This document shows, in pieces, positions 52,491 to 62,641 of a stretch of 64,000 nucleotides of DNA. The position numbers and the translations under genes are program-made. Numbering within the stretch: the first letter of the stretch is position 1; the number at the start of each line of letters is the position of its first letter. Source of the stretch: Sclerurus mexicanus (lineage: Eukaryota; Chordata; Aves; Passeriformes; Furnariidae); contig VWZF01006085.1 in the NCBI GenBank assembly GCA_013396755.1, positions 76,002-140,001 on the forward strand, written 5' to 3'. The notes under the pieces were generated by a model. That model saw nothing but the letters and a program-made list of their open reading frames with translations. It did not search any database and was not told where the DNA came from.

Positions 52491-53278
52491 CTTGGGCTCC
52501 AGGGAGGCTTTTATTGCTATTTATGCACAGCTCCTGCTACACCTGAGTCTTCTAGAAAGTGTCTTTTATGGTGTGAGGTCTCAGATAATGTACAGAAGCA
52601 GGTTTTTAAGGTGAAAGCAAGGGAGACTGTCAGACTCTGCCTGTGAAAAGGGCAGTCTGTTTTTATCTCCTCAAAATAGATCCAGATTAACAACTACCAC
52701 AGTGAAACTGTATTTAAAAACACACAAACACCCCCAACTCTCCCCTCCCTGCCCCGGTTCGGTTCTTCATATAAGGCTTAAAGAGTGAGTCATTTCAGAG
52801 TTAGTATTAGTTTCTACTCAGCTTGGAAGGTACAAAATCTCTCTCTCTCAAGGTGCAAACAGTTTGGGGGACGATCCATGTCAGTCTGTTACTGTGTACA
52901 GACACTGGTGGTGGTACTGAACTAGGCTGGGACCCTGGGTCAGAAACCCTCTGCGCAGCCTTTTCCCACGGAAAACATCTGTTTGTGTGTGAACCAGGTG
53001 CCATTCTGGTGTGGAGACGCTTAAACCTATGTCCTGGGTGTTGGGTCTAGGCAAAGCTGCCTCTTTGCCTGCAGCCCCTGTGGAAAGGGCAGGGCTGGTC
53101 TTTGCCTTGCACCCCCAGCCCTCGTTCCTGCCGTGCCAGGGGCATTTCTGGGGCACCAGCAGCACAGAGAAGCCCAGCTCCCCCTCCCTCAGCACCCTGC
53201 CCTGGGGGTGGCGGCTGCAGGGGGGTTTGGAGAGATCCAGGAGGCAAACTGGTGATGCATCCCAGTCTCCCGAGCATC
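52490..53278 (-). other. ABTB2: ABTB2 3'UTR
   Basis: Sequence between the ABTB2 stop codon and the candidate poly(A) signal, in the same exon as the last codons. Mixed composition. The long minus-strand frame crossing it reads the coding part of the exon in the wrong frame. Confidence 0.55.
52510..52515 (-). terminator. ABTB2: ABTB2 poly(A) signal candidate (AATAAA on minus strand)
   Basis: TTTATT on the plus strand about 770 bases beyond the ABTB2 stop codon in its direction of transcription. It is the nearest convincing canonical signal I found. Confidence 0.55.
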
Positions 53279-53476
53279 TCACACCCTGGAGGTGACGTAC
53301 ACGGAGTGCAGGCGCCCAGCCAGGGCTGTCTGCAGGTCCCTCAGAGGGTCCAGGCCCTGCACTTTGCTGTTCCTGCTGTAGATGAGCTGCTTGAAGGAGT
53401 CCTGCTCCAGGAGGGAGCTCATGTGCTTGAGGAAGAAGCCCTCGCAGAAAGAGGCCAGTTCGGGTGCGTTGTGGAT
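53279..53476 (-). CDS. ABTB2: ABTB2 last coding exon, residues 961-1025 and stop
   Basis: Encodes IHNAPELASFCEGFFLKHMS and ends RLHSVYVTSRV before TGA (53281-53279). The C-terminus SVYxTSRV is nearly identical to human. The acceptor on the minus strand is CCCACAG. Confidence 0.97.
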   Translation of the reverse strand: MHNAPELASFCEGFFLKHMSSLLEQDSFKQLIYSRNSKVQGLDPLRDLQTALAGRLHSVYVTSRV

Positions 53477-56400
53477 CTGTGGGAGGGAGGAAGATTGTTT
53501 TAGAGCTCCTTCTGTACATCAAAGTGCCAAACTGCATCCCTGAGCATCTCCTTTCTACTGCTTTTTTTCCCCCCTTAATGTTTCCTAAGGTAGGACCAGC
53601 AGTGGCACAGGGTGGCTTTCTGTGGCACAGGTGTGAGCAGGGGGGCACGCAGGCTTTTGTCATGCCTTGCCCTGCTGCTGGCAGAGCTGCAGCCTCCTGC
53701 TCGTGGTGGTGGGGGAGCAGGGCAGCTGGCTGCCGGGGGGCTGGTACCTGCTCAGCTGTGACACTGCAGTGCCAGATGGCCAGCACAGCTCAGGGCACTC
53801 AGGGGATGCTCACAGGACACAAGCCTGGCTCCCAGGGACGGGGGCTGGATGGAGGGGAGCAGGGATGCTGTGCTTCTGAAACACATCAGCTGGAGTTCTG
53901 GCTGGGAGCTGCTGCAGAATCAGGTCAGGAATAGGAGCAGGGAACTCGAGTTCAGCCTTAAGAAGCTCTGTGCACACACAGCCTGTTCCTGTGCAAATGC
54001 TGTTTTTAGAGAAAAAGTACTAAAGGGGAATGCTCTGTTTCCCCTCTGCCACTGCATACTGTTCAGTTTTAGATCCTGAAAGAAACTAATCTGAGTTCCG
54101 TGGAAAAAACCAGCCCAGTCCTGAAAGAAACTAGCCTGAGTTCCATGGAAAAAAAAACAGCCCAGTGGGAGAGTCAGGAGTTGAAAAGCATCAGTGTGAC
54201 ACTGCACACAAGGTAAAAAAAAAATCATTATCAGCTCTCTGGCTTTTCTGCTTAGGGGATCTGATCCTGCAAAACTCCAGGAACATATTCCTGCAAAGTA
54301 TTTATGATTTTTTGTTATATATTTTTATATAGTCATTATACATGTAATAAATTTTATATAAAATATAGTGTGTATAATATTTAATATCTATATTGTATAT
54401 AATATGTATATTGACTATATATTATAGATTTGTGGTATATAATTTATATAACACAGGTTACAGAGGTGAGTATCTGAGTGTGTGCTCCTTGGGGAACTGT
54501 AAGGAATATATTCCAGGAGCAGGGCTGCTAGGAAAGGGTTTATTCTGTGATCCATCACCCCTGCTCTCCCAGATTTGCATCCCTCAGGCTTTGCTGGCTC
54601 AGGGTGCTGCAGGGATCCCTCATCCATTCCCCATGGGATTGCTTTGCTCCAGCCAGGAGCACACCTGGGCTTGGGGTCACCCGCACAGAGCTGCCCACCT
54701 GTGCCCTCTGGGATTCTAAAACAAGGGGCTTTGGCACCGACCTTTGCGTATTTGTAGATGCTCACAGAGTTGTCCATGCTGATGGTCTGGGCACAGAGGA
54801 TTTCACAGTGTCTCTGGAGGCCGTCCAGCTGGAACAGGCTGGCAGCAGACAGCAGCTGTGGGCACAGGAGAGAAGCTGTTGGACAGCAGGAGCCAGGGAA
54901 GGCAAACAGAAGGGGATCATCCCCTCTGGGAACAACCTCCGACTCCCTTGGTCGTGGCCAAGTCCTCATGAAAGAGCAGGAAGGCCACTCACTGCTAAAG
55001 TGATGGACAGACACATTCCCCCTCTTAGCAAAGGCTCCTCTCTGTCAGGAACACCAAGCAGTGATGTTTGGGAGCTTTCCAGCTCATTGCCACAGGTGAG
55101 GTGCACCCCTCGATGGGAAGGAGGCTTGCTGCCAGCTCCGGGATTTCACCTTTCAGCTCTGTTTATGCCCCAGTGCCCCTGGCAAGGCTTGGAAAACTCT
55201 CTCACCTCTAAGATATCAGCGGTGGGAATTTCCATGGACTCCGTTCCTCCGTAGTATAAATACTGCATCAGCATCTGCAGTGGGAAGAAGGCCAGACATG
55301 AAGTTACCACTGAAGTCACAAGGGGCTGTTGGTGGCTCTGCTCCCCTTCTGAGCAGACAGCAGTTGTGTCCCCACTTGTCCTCCCTGGTGGGGCTTCTGA
55401 TCAGGGCAGAGGAAAAAGCCTCGTTGTTTGCAGGGAGAGTGAGGGGAGCTCTTGGAGCTGCGTGTGCTCACCCCGAGCCCAAAGCACACCTCTTGTCCAG
55501 GGGAGGGCTGTGCGTGCTGTTGGAGCAGGAGTGTCCTGGGTGCTGTGCTGACCATTTGGAACAGGGGTGGTAACAAAACTAAGCTGCTGGTTTTAACCTT
55601 TTTCTATTTGTATATATTACAGCTATAGGTATTTGTGTAGATAACAGAGCAGCCAGCTCTCCCAGTCAGCATCCACTGTAACTGAGATTGCATCTCCTTA
55701 ACTCATCTCGTTAGATTTGCCATCAAATTGTTGGACTCTGTGAAGTATTTCACTGTTTCAGTTCACTTCCCATCTCCCTGTTCTCTACCTCCCTTCCAAC
55801 TCCGAAGTGCAGGTCTGGAAAGCTGGAGTATCACGTTTCACTGACTTGGGTTTTCACCTGGGTGTGTGTACCAAACCCCTTTTAGGTCCATTAAATATGC
55901 AAATGTCAGAAAACAAAAAAAATCTCAATTCTGAGCCTTTCCTGACCAGGACACCATTGGTAATATGGAGCCTGGCAATCCACCTGCTGTAAATAAGTTA
56001 CTTTTTGTCTAGCACAGCATGAAAATGGTGCTGTAAAAAGTAAAAAAAAAAGGTGTCTTAAAAGTATAAAACTACTTTTCAGTAGAAGACAGGTTTCTCC
56101 TGCTTTATGGAAGAGTCAGCTGCCTAGTAAGAAAATAAGAATACAGAGCGGAGGATTCTGTTTTAAAGTTGGTCTTACCTGAGAAGTCTGGAAAAAGGAT
56201 CAGAATACTCCTAAAATTCTGGGGTATTGAAAGGAACTCCATTTCTGCTTGTAAATTACTTATGATGCTGCTCCTTGGGCTCATCTCACCTTCCAAGGGG
56301 GTGAGAGGGTGAAAAAGAATAAAGCAAAAGCAGAATAAGTTACATACCTTGAAAATATTGTATTTCATATCACTGATTTCAACAGTCTTGCTGCCGTGGC

Positions 56401-59400
56401 CGTCATGCTCCGTTTTATTGGTCATTAGTGTCTTAAACCTGGGAATGATTTTAATAGATTCAATTAAATTTGAGCTTGCTGTGTTAGTGTGTCACATACT
56501 CATCACCTACTGCCAAAGAACCAAAGCAAGGGGAAAACAAAGATCCTCCCTTGTTGTTGTCTGCAAGTTGGAAATGGAAACATTTCTTCCAATTTAATGA
56601 TATTTAGTTCAGGGACAATTTAACCTGTAAATTGCTTGGGCCTGATCCAGTCCCAACAGAAAAACCCTGTTACTATGACAATAACAGAGAAAGAAGCTAA
56701 TAATTGCAAGCGTGCCAGGTCCCTCTGAGGTTCCAGGAAAGCTGCAGCAAGTGCAGCTCTCACTGCAGACTCCCAGAGAGGGAGTGGAAGGGCTGGATGT
56801 GGAAACTCCAGCTACTGCAGATATTTTTAGGGCTCAGCAGGTTAGTTTAATCACTCACCTGTTAGATGCAGTAACCAGCAGGACTTTGTGTGCATAGAAG
56901 AGCTTTCCTTCCACTAAGAAAGTTACATCTGACATTTCCTTATTGTTCAGAAAGTGAGGATCTGTTGGGGAAGGGGGAAAAAAAAAAAGGGGTGACTATT
57001 TTTATATATTTCTTTAAATAAGAATAAAAACCCCAGCCAGAAGAAGTCCCCCTGTGCAGGTGAGCACCTTACCCAGGCGAGCTGGCAGCGTCTTCCGGAT
57101 TTCAGGAATGCTGGGGATGGGGCTGCTCCCGTAGCAGTGGGTGAAGATGGACGCGAGCTGCTGGTTGATGGAGTCGTTCTGCCAGGGGGAAGGGACAGGA
57201 GGAACACCTGAGCAGGTTTCAGGGGTGCTGGGACAGCTCAGCTCAGCTGCCAGCCACGGCATTCTGCAGGCACAGCCCCCCCTCACGGGGCCAGGGCTCA
57301 GAGCAAGGGTGTCCTGACACAGTTCTCTCAGCAACAGAGGAGAGGCCATCAGCAACGCCCATCCCTGCCCTCCGCTGGGAGGAGGACACGAGTGTGTCCC
57401 ACTCGTGCTGTGGGTCAGACACCAGGTTTGGTTCCCAGCTGGTTTTAGGCAGCGGGTGACATCTTTTGCTTTCAATTTAACACGTGTTGTGTGGCTCAGT
57501 TATGGAGGAATGCGGAGCTCAATCTGCTCCTCAGCTTCCCCTGGGGGTGCAGTCAGGGCTGTGCATGAAGAAAATGCCATCAGGGCCATTTCCATGCCGT
57601 GCCTCCTTTGGGACTGGGCACCACCCCAAGAACACCAAAGGCTTGATTTCCATGCTGTTCCAAACTAACACCACTTACCTTGCTGGTTTTGAGGATCTCA
57701 AACATGAGCTGCAGCCCTTCATTAACCAGTTCTTCATTGTAGTCCTCCTCTTTAATGGTGACAAACTCCCTCAGCAGGGTCTGCACGACGGAGTAACGGG
57801 ACTGGTAGAAGGTTGTCCTCAGGGACTCGATCCACACGTGGAGCTTCCAGGGGACCCCTGCGGCCACAGGAGGAACAGTGACAGGTGAGTTCCCAAGGCA
57901 CCTGGGAGTAGATTGTCCTGCTGCTATTACTAACACTTGGCAGCACCGGAGGAGATCACCACATACATCCCAACAGCACATACATTTCTGGTGGATATTA
58001 AAGGTGACTGAACTGGGTCATCGACAGATCAAGCAAAGCACTGGGGCCAGGATCATAAATTGGAACTCAGCTTGGAAGAATACATGACCCATGTGGTGTG
58101 AGGGCTCCTTTCTCCTGGCTCCCTGTAGTAACACAAGCTTCTCAGTCCTACCTTTACCTCAGATTTGTTCTTAAACCATTTAATCTGATGTTATTTACGA
58201 TTCTCAGAGCAGTTTAAATTTTAGGTGTCAGCATCCGACAGAGAGATATGTCCCTTTTTTTTTTGATGGGGCCAGCCAAGAGTGAGGGACATCCCACATC
58301 AGGAATTTGAGAGGAGCCTTAAACTCTTTTTGTATTAAAATTACATAGCCTGGCATAGCTTTGCAGTTGGGCTTAGTGCTCCTCCAAGTGAAAGGCGCAG
58401 AGGAAGAAGCTTTTTGGACCTTCAACGTGCCCAGTGCTTAAAGGGAAGAGCTTACCCAGAGCCCTGAGCTCCATGGTGATGTCCACGTAGCCGTGCTCGG
58501 CGCTGTAGTACATGGCCTCCTGCAGAGCCTTCATCCGTGTCCTGCACAGCCTCACCTGGCCCTCGCTGCAGCTGCCCTGGCTCGAGGTGTCACTCTCCAC
58601 CCCCTCGGCCAGAATCTCCTCCAGGGACAGCACGTCTCCCTTGGCCTGCTGGGGCTGCGTCAGGAGCTTGCGCAGGACGTTCCTGAGGAGGAGGAGGAGG
58701 AGATTTCAATTATTAAGAGCTGAATTATATCAGTTCAGACAGGACTGGGGGGACGTGGTTTAGCAAATCATTTCCTTCCCAAAGACAGACGGCAGGCACT
58801 GAACCCACTTGTGCTTCCCCAGCTCACATCCTGATGGCCCTGGTAGCAAAACCACAGGCTGTGCCCCCTCCTAGGGTGGGTTTGTTTGGAATTTCACACA
58901 GCACTTGCAAGAGAGGGGCCTTCTTGTTTGCGTCCAGCCACTTTAGGAGGTTTGCATCACTGGTGTCCCTTCAGCCAGCTGGAACCATCTGCTCCAGACA
59001 TGCCCAGCCCCAGCAAGGCCACCCAGCACTGGGCTGTGCTGCTGCATTGCCACTAGCTGGTGCTCTCCTTGCACCCACACCCCTCCCTGGGGCTAAAACC
59101 CCAGTGAATGTGGGGCTTTAGGATCACCCTGTCCTGTCCCAGGGGAGAGCAAGCCTTGAACTTACGGTCACAGGGTGGTGGGAGGGGAACAGAGCTGGGA
59201 ACAGAGCAGTGTTTGTGGTTTTACACTGTAAATAACTGCATTAGGCCGTTCCAGCTTTGCAGTTTGGGCCCCATTGGAGCTTGGGACACTTCCCCAGGTG
59301 TCTCCAGGGGTGGGATGTACCCGGAGGTGTGGTTTTGGTACTAAAGCACAGCTGGGTCCAAGGGAGCTGCTATTTAATGTGCTGTGTTGTATCTCAGCCC

Positions 59401-62400
59401 CTCTCCATGTGTCTTTCAGGGCTATTTTAATTGGCTTCATACACTAACATTTTTCTCTGGGAACGGAAGGATTTCTGGAAGAGTTTGCAAGTAATGTCCT
59501 ATTTCTAAATAACCACCCTGCAAAGAGGGTTGGAGAGCCCAGGCTGGCTGTTCAGCACTTCAGTGACTCATCTCTTGGTTGCCAATCCAAAAACCAGAGG
59601 TGCAGTCAGCCGGATCCTGCTGTTGGTTATTTTTGCCACCTGAACATGGTTAGATTCTGTCTCAGAACAGGAGTCGGGATCTCATAACCAACGCTTAGGT
59701 GGAACTTAGTCTGCTCACACAGGGCCTAGAACCAGCTTCTGCTCACTCTTACTGCTGCAGAGCCAGACCAGCAAGGAAAGACTAAGAAAAAGCAAATATC
59801 TTTGTTGTATTTTTTGCTTTTTACTAAAATCTAATCCCTTTCTCTTAGCAAAATTACAGCTGCTGAATAATGAAGTCTCACATCTTTCTTTTTTTTTTCT
59901 CAAAGGGATGGAACAAAGAGCAAGGACCAGTTCAAAAATCACATCTAAAAGGTACTACCTGCATCAGAATTGTCTGAGAAGCTGCTGCTCCGAAACATGG
60001 TTATCAGGAGAGCCTTCACACCACCTTCTGAACTGCACACCCAAGCATTTGGGTCATCAAGCCACGCAGGACACCCAGCAATGCCCACAGTGCAAGAAAA
60101 CCGGGGACCAAAGGGGACCAAAGGTGCCCTTTGAGCTACCTGTGCCCGTGTGCCGCTGAGTGGCTGAAGCAATTCATGTCTTCATGGAGAGAGGAGGACA
60201 TTCCATTGACTTCCAGCATGCTCAGAAGGGGATCTGCACCCCTGCTTAGCAGCAAACTGACCAGCTCGTAATTCCCTGGGGGAAAACAGACAGAAACATT
60301 GTGGTGGTTCCTCTGGGGAAGCATAAAATGTAGGAGTGGAAAGAGGCAGGAGTTCTCCTTAGGTGGAGGAGGGAAATGGTGACAGGAGAGCCAGCACAGT
60401 GAGTGTCAATGTCCCTTAAATAAAGGAGCAGAGCAAGCCAGACACTCAGCTTAAGTGCACAAAAACAAAGCAGGAAGAAATTAAGGGAAAGAAAAGTAAA
60501 ACCATTTAGAGGTGAAAAGTGTTGAAAAACAACCACTGGCACAGGTTTGTTCCCAGAATGCTCAACTCCTGACAGCCCACTAGAAGAAATGCAGAATTCT
60601 ACTTGTACTTAATAAATTAATAAAATTTCTTTACAGGTCACTTATTTTTCCCCAGGCTGGATCGAAACTTGTTCATTTTTTTGCATCCATGGCTAGACAG
60701 GGGCTGGTTTCTCTTTCCTGACAGTGCTTTGTCAAGGAGTTGATGCCATCAGCTTTGCTGGTGGCCTCTGGGAGGACCCACGGGTGGGACCAGGTGCAAA
60801 AGCAGATATTGAGGGCCCATCAGGCTTGTGGAAGCAGGAGATGGAGCTTGTTGAGGCCACAAGGAGCTCACCTGCAGCCGAGGCCAGCTGGAGGGGGGTC
60901 TCAGCGTAGTTGTCCTCTCCAGTGTTCACAGCAGAGCCCTCGACGTGGGCACCAGCATCCAAGAGCAGCTGCAAGAGGCACAGGGAGAAGACAGGGAGGT
61001 GGGAAAAGAGCAATTCAGGGGGACAAAACACAAGGGGCTGCATGTTAGAAAGGAGAAGCAGAGGATTCCACGAAGGGCCTGTCTTCCACTGAACCACTGG
61101 AGATGCCTTGTGAGGGAAAAAAGGATGAAGGGCAGAAGGGTACGAGGTGATGAGGATGTTACCTGGCCAGGTGGGGCTGGCAGAGGGCACGGGGGGTCCC
61201 TGGGTACCCACCAGGACATTCTCACTGTGGCCAATGCAGGCCAGCAGGAGCTTTGAAACGCTTGGCCTCATCTCCTGGGAGAATCAATCCCCTATCCTCC
61301 ATGCAAATTAAGGCTGCCCGGGCAATCTGCCAGGTGGGATCTAATCTTTGTAATTATTTATAAATGTACCCAAAAAAAAGATGAGTGTGTGCATCTCTAT
61401 CCATTTACTGATTTATTTTTTTTTCCCCTTTGAGCAGAAGGTAAATTAAATTAACCAGCAATTAACTATCTGCTGTGATCAGTTTTTAATTCCTGTGGAA
61501 GCCCGGGTAGGATTTCCAGGGCTCCACTCCATTTTGCTGCCCCTTGTGTTAATTCCACAGAAAGGGAGCAGGGGAGGATGCGACAGGCTCAAACCCCACG
61601 ACTGTCTAAGCCTTATTCAAGCAATTTTCAAGGATTATAAAAGAAGTTACAGATGATTTGCTGCCATTAGAGCAGAGATCAGCACACACTGAATTTTTAC
61701 ACATGTAAATGTATAAACCAATTAAATATCTACTGTCACAAAGCTCCTGATCGAGCAGTCACCCTGCAACCGCTCCACGTGGAGCACTGATTTATCCAAT
61801 ACCAAAGAGATGACTGTGCAGCACTGTTTTGGAAGCAGCCAGCCTTGCCCGATGCTGAAACCAAAGGAAAACCAGGAAAACGCGCTGTGTTTCATTCTCA
61901 AGGCCCTGCCAGGACCTCCCTCACCAATTTCCATCCTCTTCGTCTCAAACCACGCAGCTTTGCGCCGCTTTTCGCGAGGCTCCTACTAAAGGCGTGCCTG
62001 GCACGGAGCCTGGCACACATCCGTGCTCAGCAGGGCTGAGAGGGAGCGTCACAGCACCGCACCCGAGTCCCTCCACGTCTCCTGGAGGCGTTCCCGACCG
62101 GAGTCTTACCTGGACCACGGAGATGTGCCCGTGCAACACGGCGAAGGTGAGCGCGGTCCAGCGCCGGCTGTCGGGATGCACCGAGGGGAACCTTGGAGAG
62201 GTGCTGGGCACCTGGGGGAGGGAAGGAGGCACTCACTGCCCACTGTGCCCGTCTGCCCTCATCTCTGCACCGGGGCACAACTGGCTTTTTCCTCTCTAAG
62301 CCCCTCAGAGGACACTGCTACCTCCTTGCCCTCCACCACCACCCCCCGCCCATTAGAATTGCCAGTGCCAATCATAACTGGGGCACCACTGGGTGCTCCA

Positions 62401-62641
62401 AAAGGTTTGGTTCTCCCCACTCCCAAATCCCTGAAGTGATGGTTTCTGAAAGAAATTCCTTGCTTGAAGCTTCCGGAGCTTCAAGTTTCCAGGAGAGATT
62501 TCAGAGCTTCACAGATGAATAATTATGGGGAGAAGACCCTCTGTTACTCACCGGGATGTCCAGATTTGCTCCAGCATCTATGAGCATTTGGACCATGGCT
62601 TCATCTCCAGCAGCACAGGCGTACATCAGCGGGGTCATCCC
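53279..62641 (-). CDS. ABTB2: ABTB2 (ankyrin repeat and BTB domain protein 2), C-terminal 503 residues, 12 exons
   Basis: In transcript order the exons are 62552-62641, 62110-62211, 60872-60968, 60140-60275, 58456-58682, 57679-57857, 57073-57178, 56859-56961, 56348-56438, 55206-55274, 54742-54855 and 53279-53476, all GT-AG and in frame to TGA. They give 503 residues, corresponding to human 523-1025. Ankyrin repeats occupy the first part (MTPLMYACAAGD, TALTFAVLHGHISVVQ, ETPLQLASAAGNYELVSLLL), then a charged linker and helical region, then a BTB/POZ domain starting MSDVTFLVEG and a BACK-like C-terminal part ending YVTSRV. BTB proteins of this type often recruit cullin-3, but I infer no substrate. 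The 5' half, including the histone-fold-like N-terminus, lies beyond the right edge. Confidence 0.97.
54075..54166. repeat. 45-bp direct duplication
   Basis: Two adjacent copies, 54075-54119 and 54120-54166, beginning CCTGAAAGAAACTA and ending CAGCCCAGT, differ by a few substitutions and A-run length. Lies in the last ABTB2 intron. Confidence 0.92.
54303..54455. repeat. AT-rich low-complexity tract
   Basis: Mostly TATAT, TTTATA and ATAATA words over about 150 bases in the last ABTB2 intron. Likely microsatellite-derived. Confidence 0.9.
54742..54855 (-). CDS. ABTB2: ABTB2 exon, residues 923-960
   Basis: Encodes LLSAASLFQLDGLQRHCEIL then CAQTISMDNSVSIYKYAK, the last helices of the BTB region. 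The minus-strand donor is AAG|GTCGGT, a weak but in-frame site. Confidence 0.96.
55206..55274 (-). CDS. ABTB2: ABTB2 exon, residues 900-922
   Basis: Encodes MLMQYLYYGGTESMEIPTAD plus ILE, the MxQYLYxG helix typical of BTB domains. The minus-strand donor is GAG|GTGAGA. Confidence 0.97.
55275..56347 (-). other. ABTB2 intron, nothing recognised
   Basis: About 1.1 kb between the two BTB-domain exons. AT-rich toward its 5' end on the transcript. No other gene or array recognised. Confidence 0.7.
56348..56438 (-). CDS. ABTB2: ABTB2 exon, residues 869-899, BTB
   Basis: Encodes FKTLMTNKTEHDGHGSKTVE then ISDMKYNIFK. The loop TEHDGHG differs from human TEQDGDS-like sequence. The minus-strand donor is AAG|GTATGT. 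Confidence 0.97.
56859..56961 (-). CDS. ABTB2: ABTB2 exon, residues 835-868, BTB start
   Basis: Encodes PHFLNNKEMSDVTFLVEGKL then FYAHKVLLVTASN. SDVTFLVEGKLFYAHKVLL is the canonical BTB opening. The minus-strand acceptor is CAACAG and the donor CAG|GTGAGT. Confidence 0.98.
57073..57178 (-). CDS. ABTB2: ABTB2 exon, residues 800-834
   Basis: Encodes NDSINQQLASIFTHCYGSSP then IPSIPEIRKTLPARL, the linker just before the BTB domain. The minus-strand donor is TGG|GTAAGG. Confidence 0.97.
57179..57678 (-). other. ABTB2 intron, nothing recognised
   Basis: Half a kilobase of GC-moderate intronic DNA. Overlapping open frames near 57014-57475 are not supported. Confidence 0.7.
57679..57857 (-). CDS. 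ABTB2: ABTB2 exon, residues 740-799
   Basis: Encodes VPWKLHVWIESLRTTFYQSR through EILKTSK. A helical region conserved with human. The minus-strand acceptor is GCCGCAG and the donor AAG|GTAAGT. Confidence 0.97.
57858..58455 (-). other. ABTB2 intron, nothing recognised
   Basis: About 0.6 kb of intronic DNA. A T-run at 58255-58264 is the only simple feature noted. Confidence 0.7.
58456..58682 (-). CDS. ABTB2: ABTB2 exon, residues 664-739
   Basis: Encodes NVLRKLLTQPQQAKGDVLSL then the acidic EEILAEGVESDTSSQGSCSE linker and ends MYYSAEHGYVDITMELRAL. The last part is an ankyrin-like helix pair. The minus-strand acceptor follows a CTC-repeat pyrimidine tract. Confidence 0.97.
58683..60139 (-). other. 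ABTB2 intron, nothing recognised
   Basis: About 1.5 kb of intronic DNA. Open frames on both strands lack family resemblance. No array or transposon recognised. Confidence 0.7.
60140..60275 (-). CDS. ABTB2: ABTB2 exon, residues 619-663, ankyrin repeat
   Basis: Encodes NYELVSLLLSRGADPLLSML then EVNGMSSSLHEDMNCFSHSA and AHGH. NYELVSLLLSRGADPLL is the second helix and loop of an ankyrin repeat. The minus-strand acceptor is CCCAG, the donor CAG|GTAGCT. Confidence 0.97.
60276..60871 (-). other. ABTB2 intron, nothing recognised
   Basis: About 0.6 kb of intronic DNA without recognisable genes or arrays. Confidence 0.7.
60872..60968 (-). CDS. ABTB2: ABTB2 exon, residues 587-618, ankyrin repeat
   Basis: Encodes LLLDAGAHVEGSAVNTGEDN then YAETPLQLASAA. 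LLLDAGA and TPLQLAS are ankyrin signatures. The minus-strand acceptor is TTGCAG and the donor CAG|GTGAGC. Confidence 0.97.
60969..62109 (-). other. ABTB2 intron, nothing recognised
   Basis: About 1.1 kb of intronic DNA between ankyrin exons. Open frames on both strands are unsupported. A short GC-rich, CpG-containing patch lies next to the upstream exon near 61960-62109. Confidence 0.7.
62110..62211 (-). CDS. ABTB2: ABTB2 exon, residues 553-586, ankyrin repeat
   Basis: Encodes VPSTSPRFPSVHPDSRRWTA then LTFAVLHGHISVVQ. The latter is a clear ankyrin helix pair. The minus-strand acceptor is CCCCCAG and the donor CAG|GTAAGA. Confidence 0.97.
62552..62641 (-). CDS. ABTB2: ABTB2 first exon seen, residues 523-552, ankyrin repeat
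   Basis: Encodes GMTPLMYACAAGDEAMVQML then IDAGANLDIP, a full ankyrin repeat. The minus-strand acceptor is CTGAAG and the donor CCG|GTGAGT. Upstream exons were not found before the window edge. Confidence 0.95.

Noticed and set aside
52881..53786. 301-residue minus-strand open frame
   Set aside because: It crosses the ABTB2 last coding exon in a different frame; the correct frame gives the conserved ABTB2 C-terminus.
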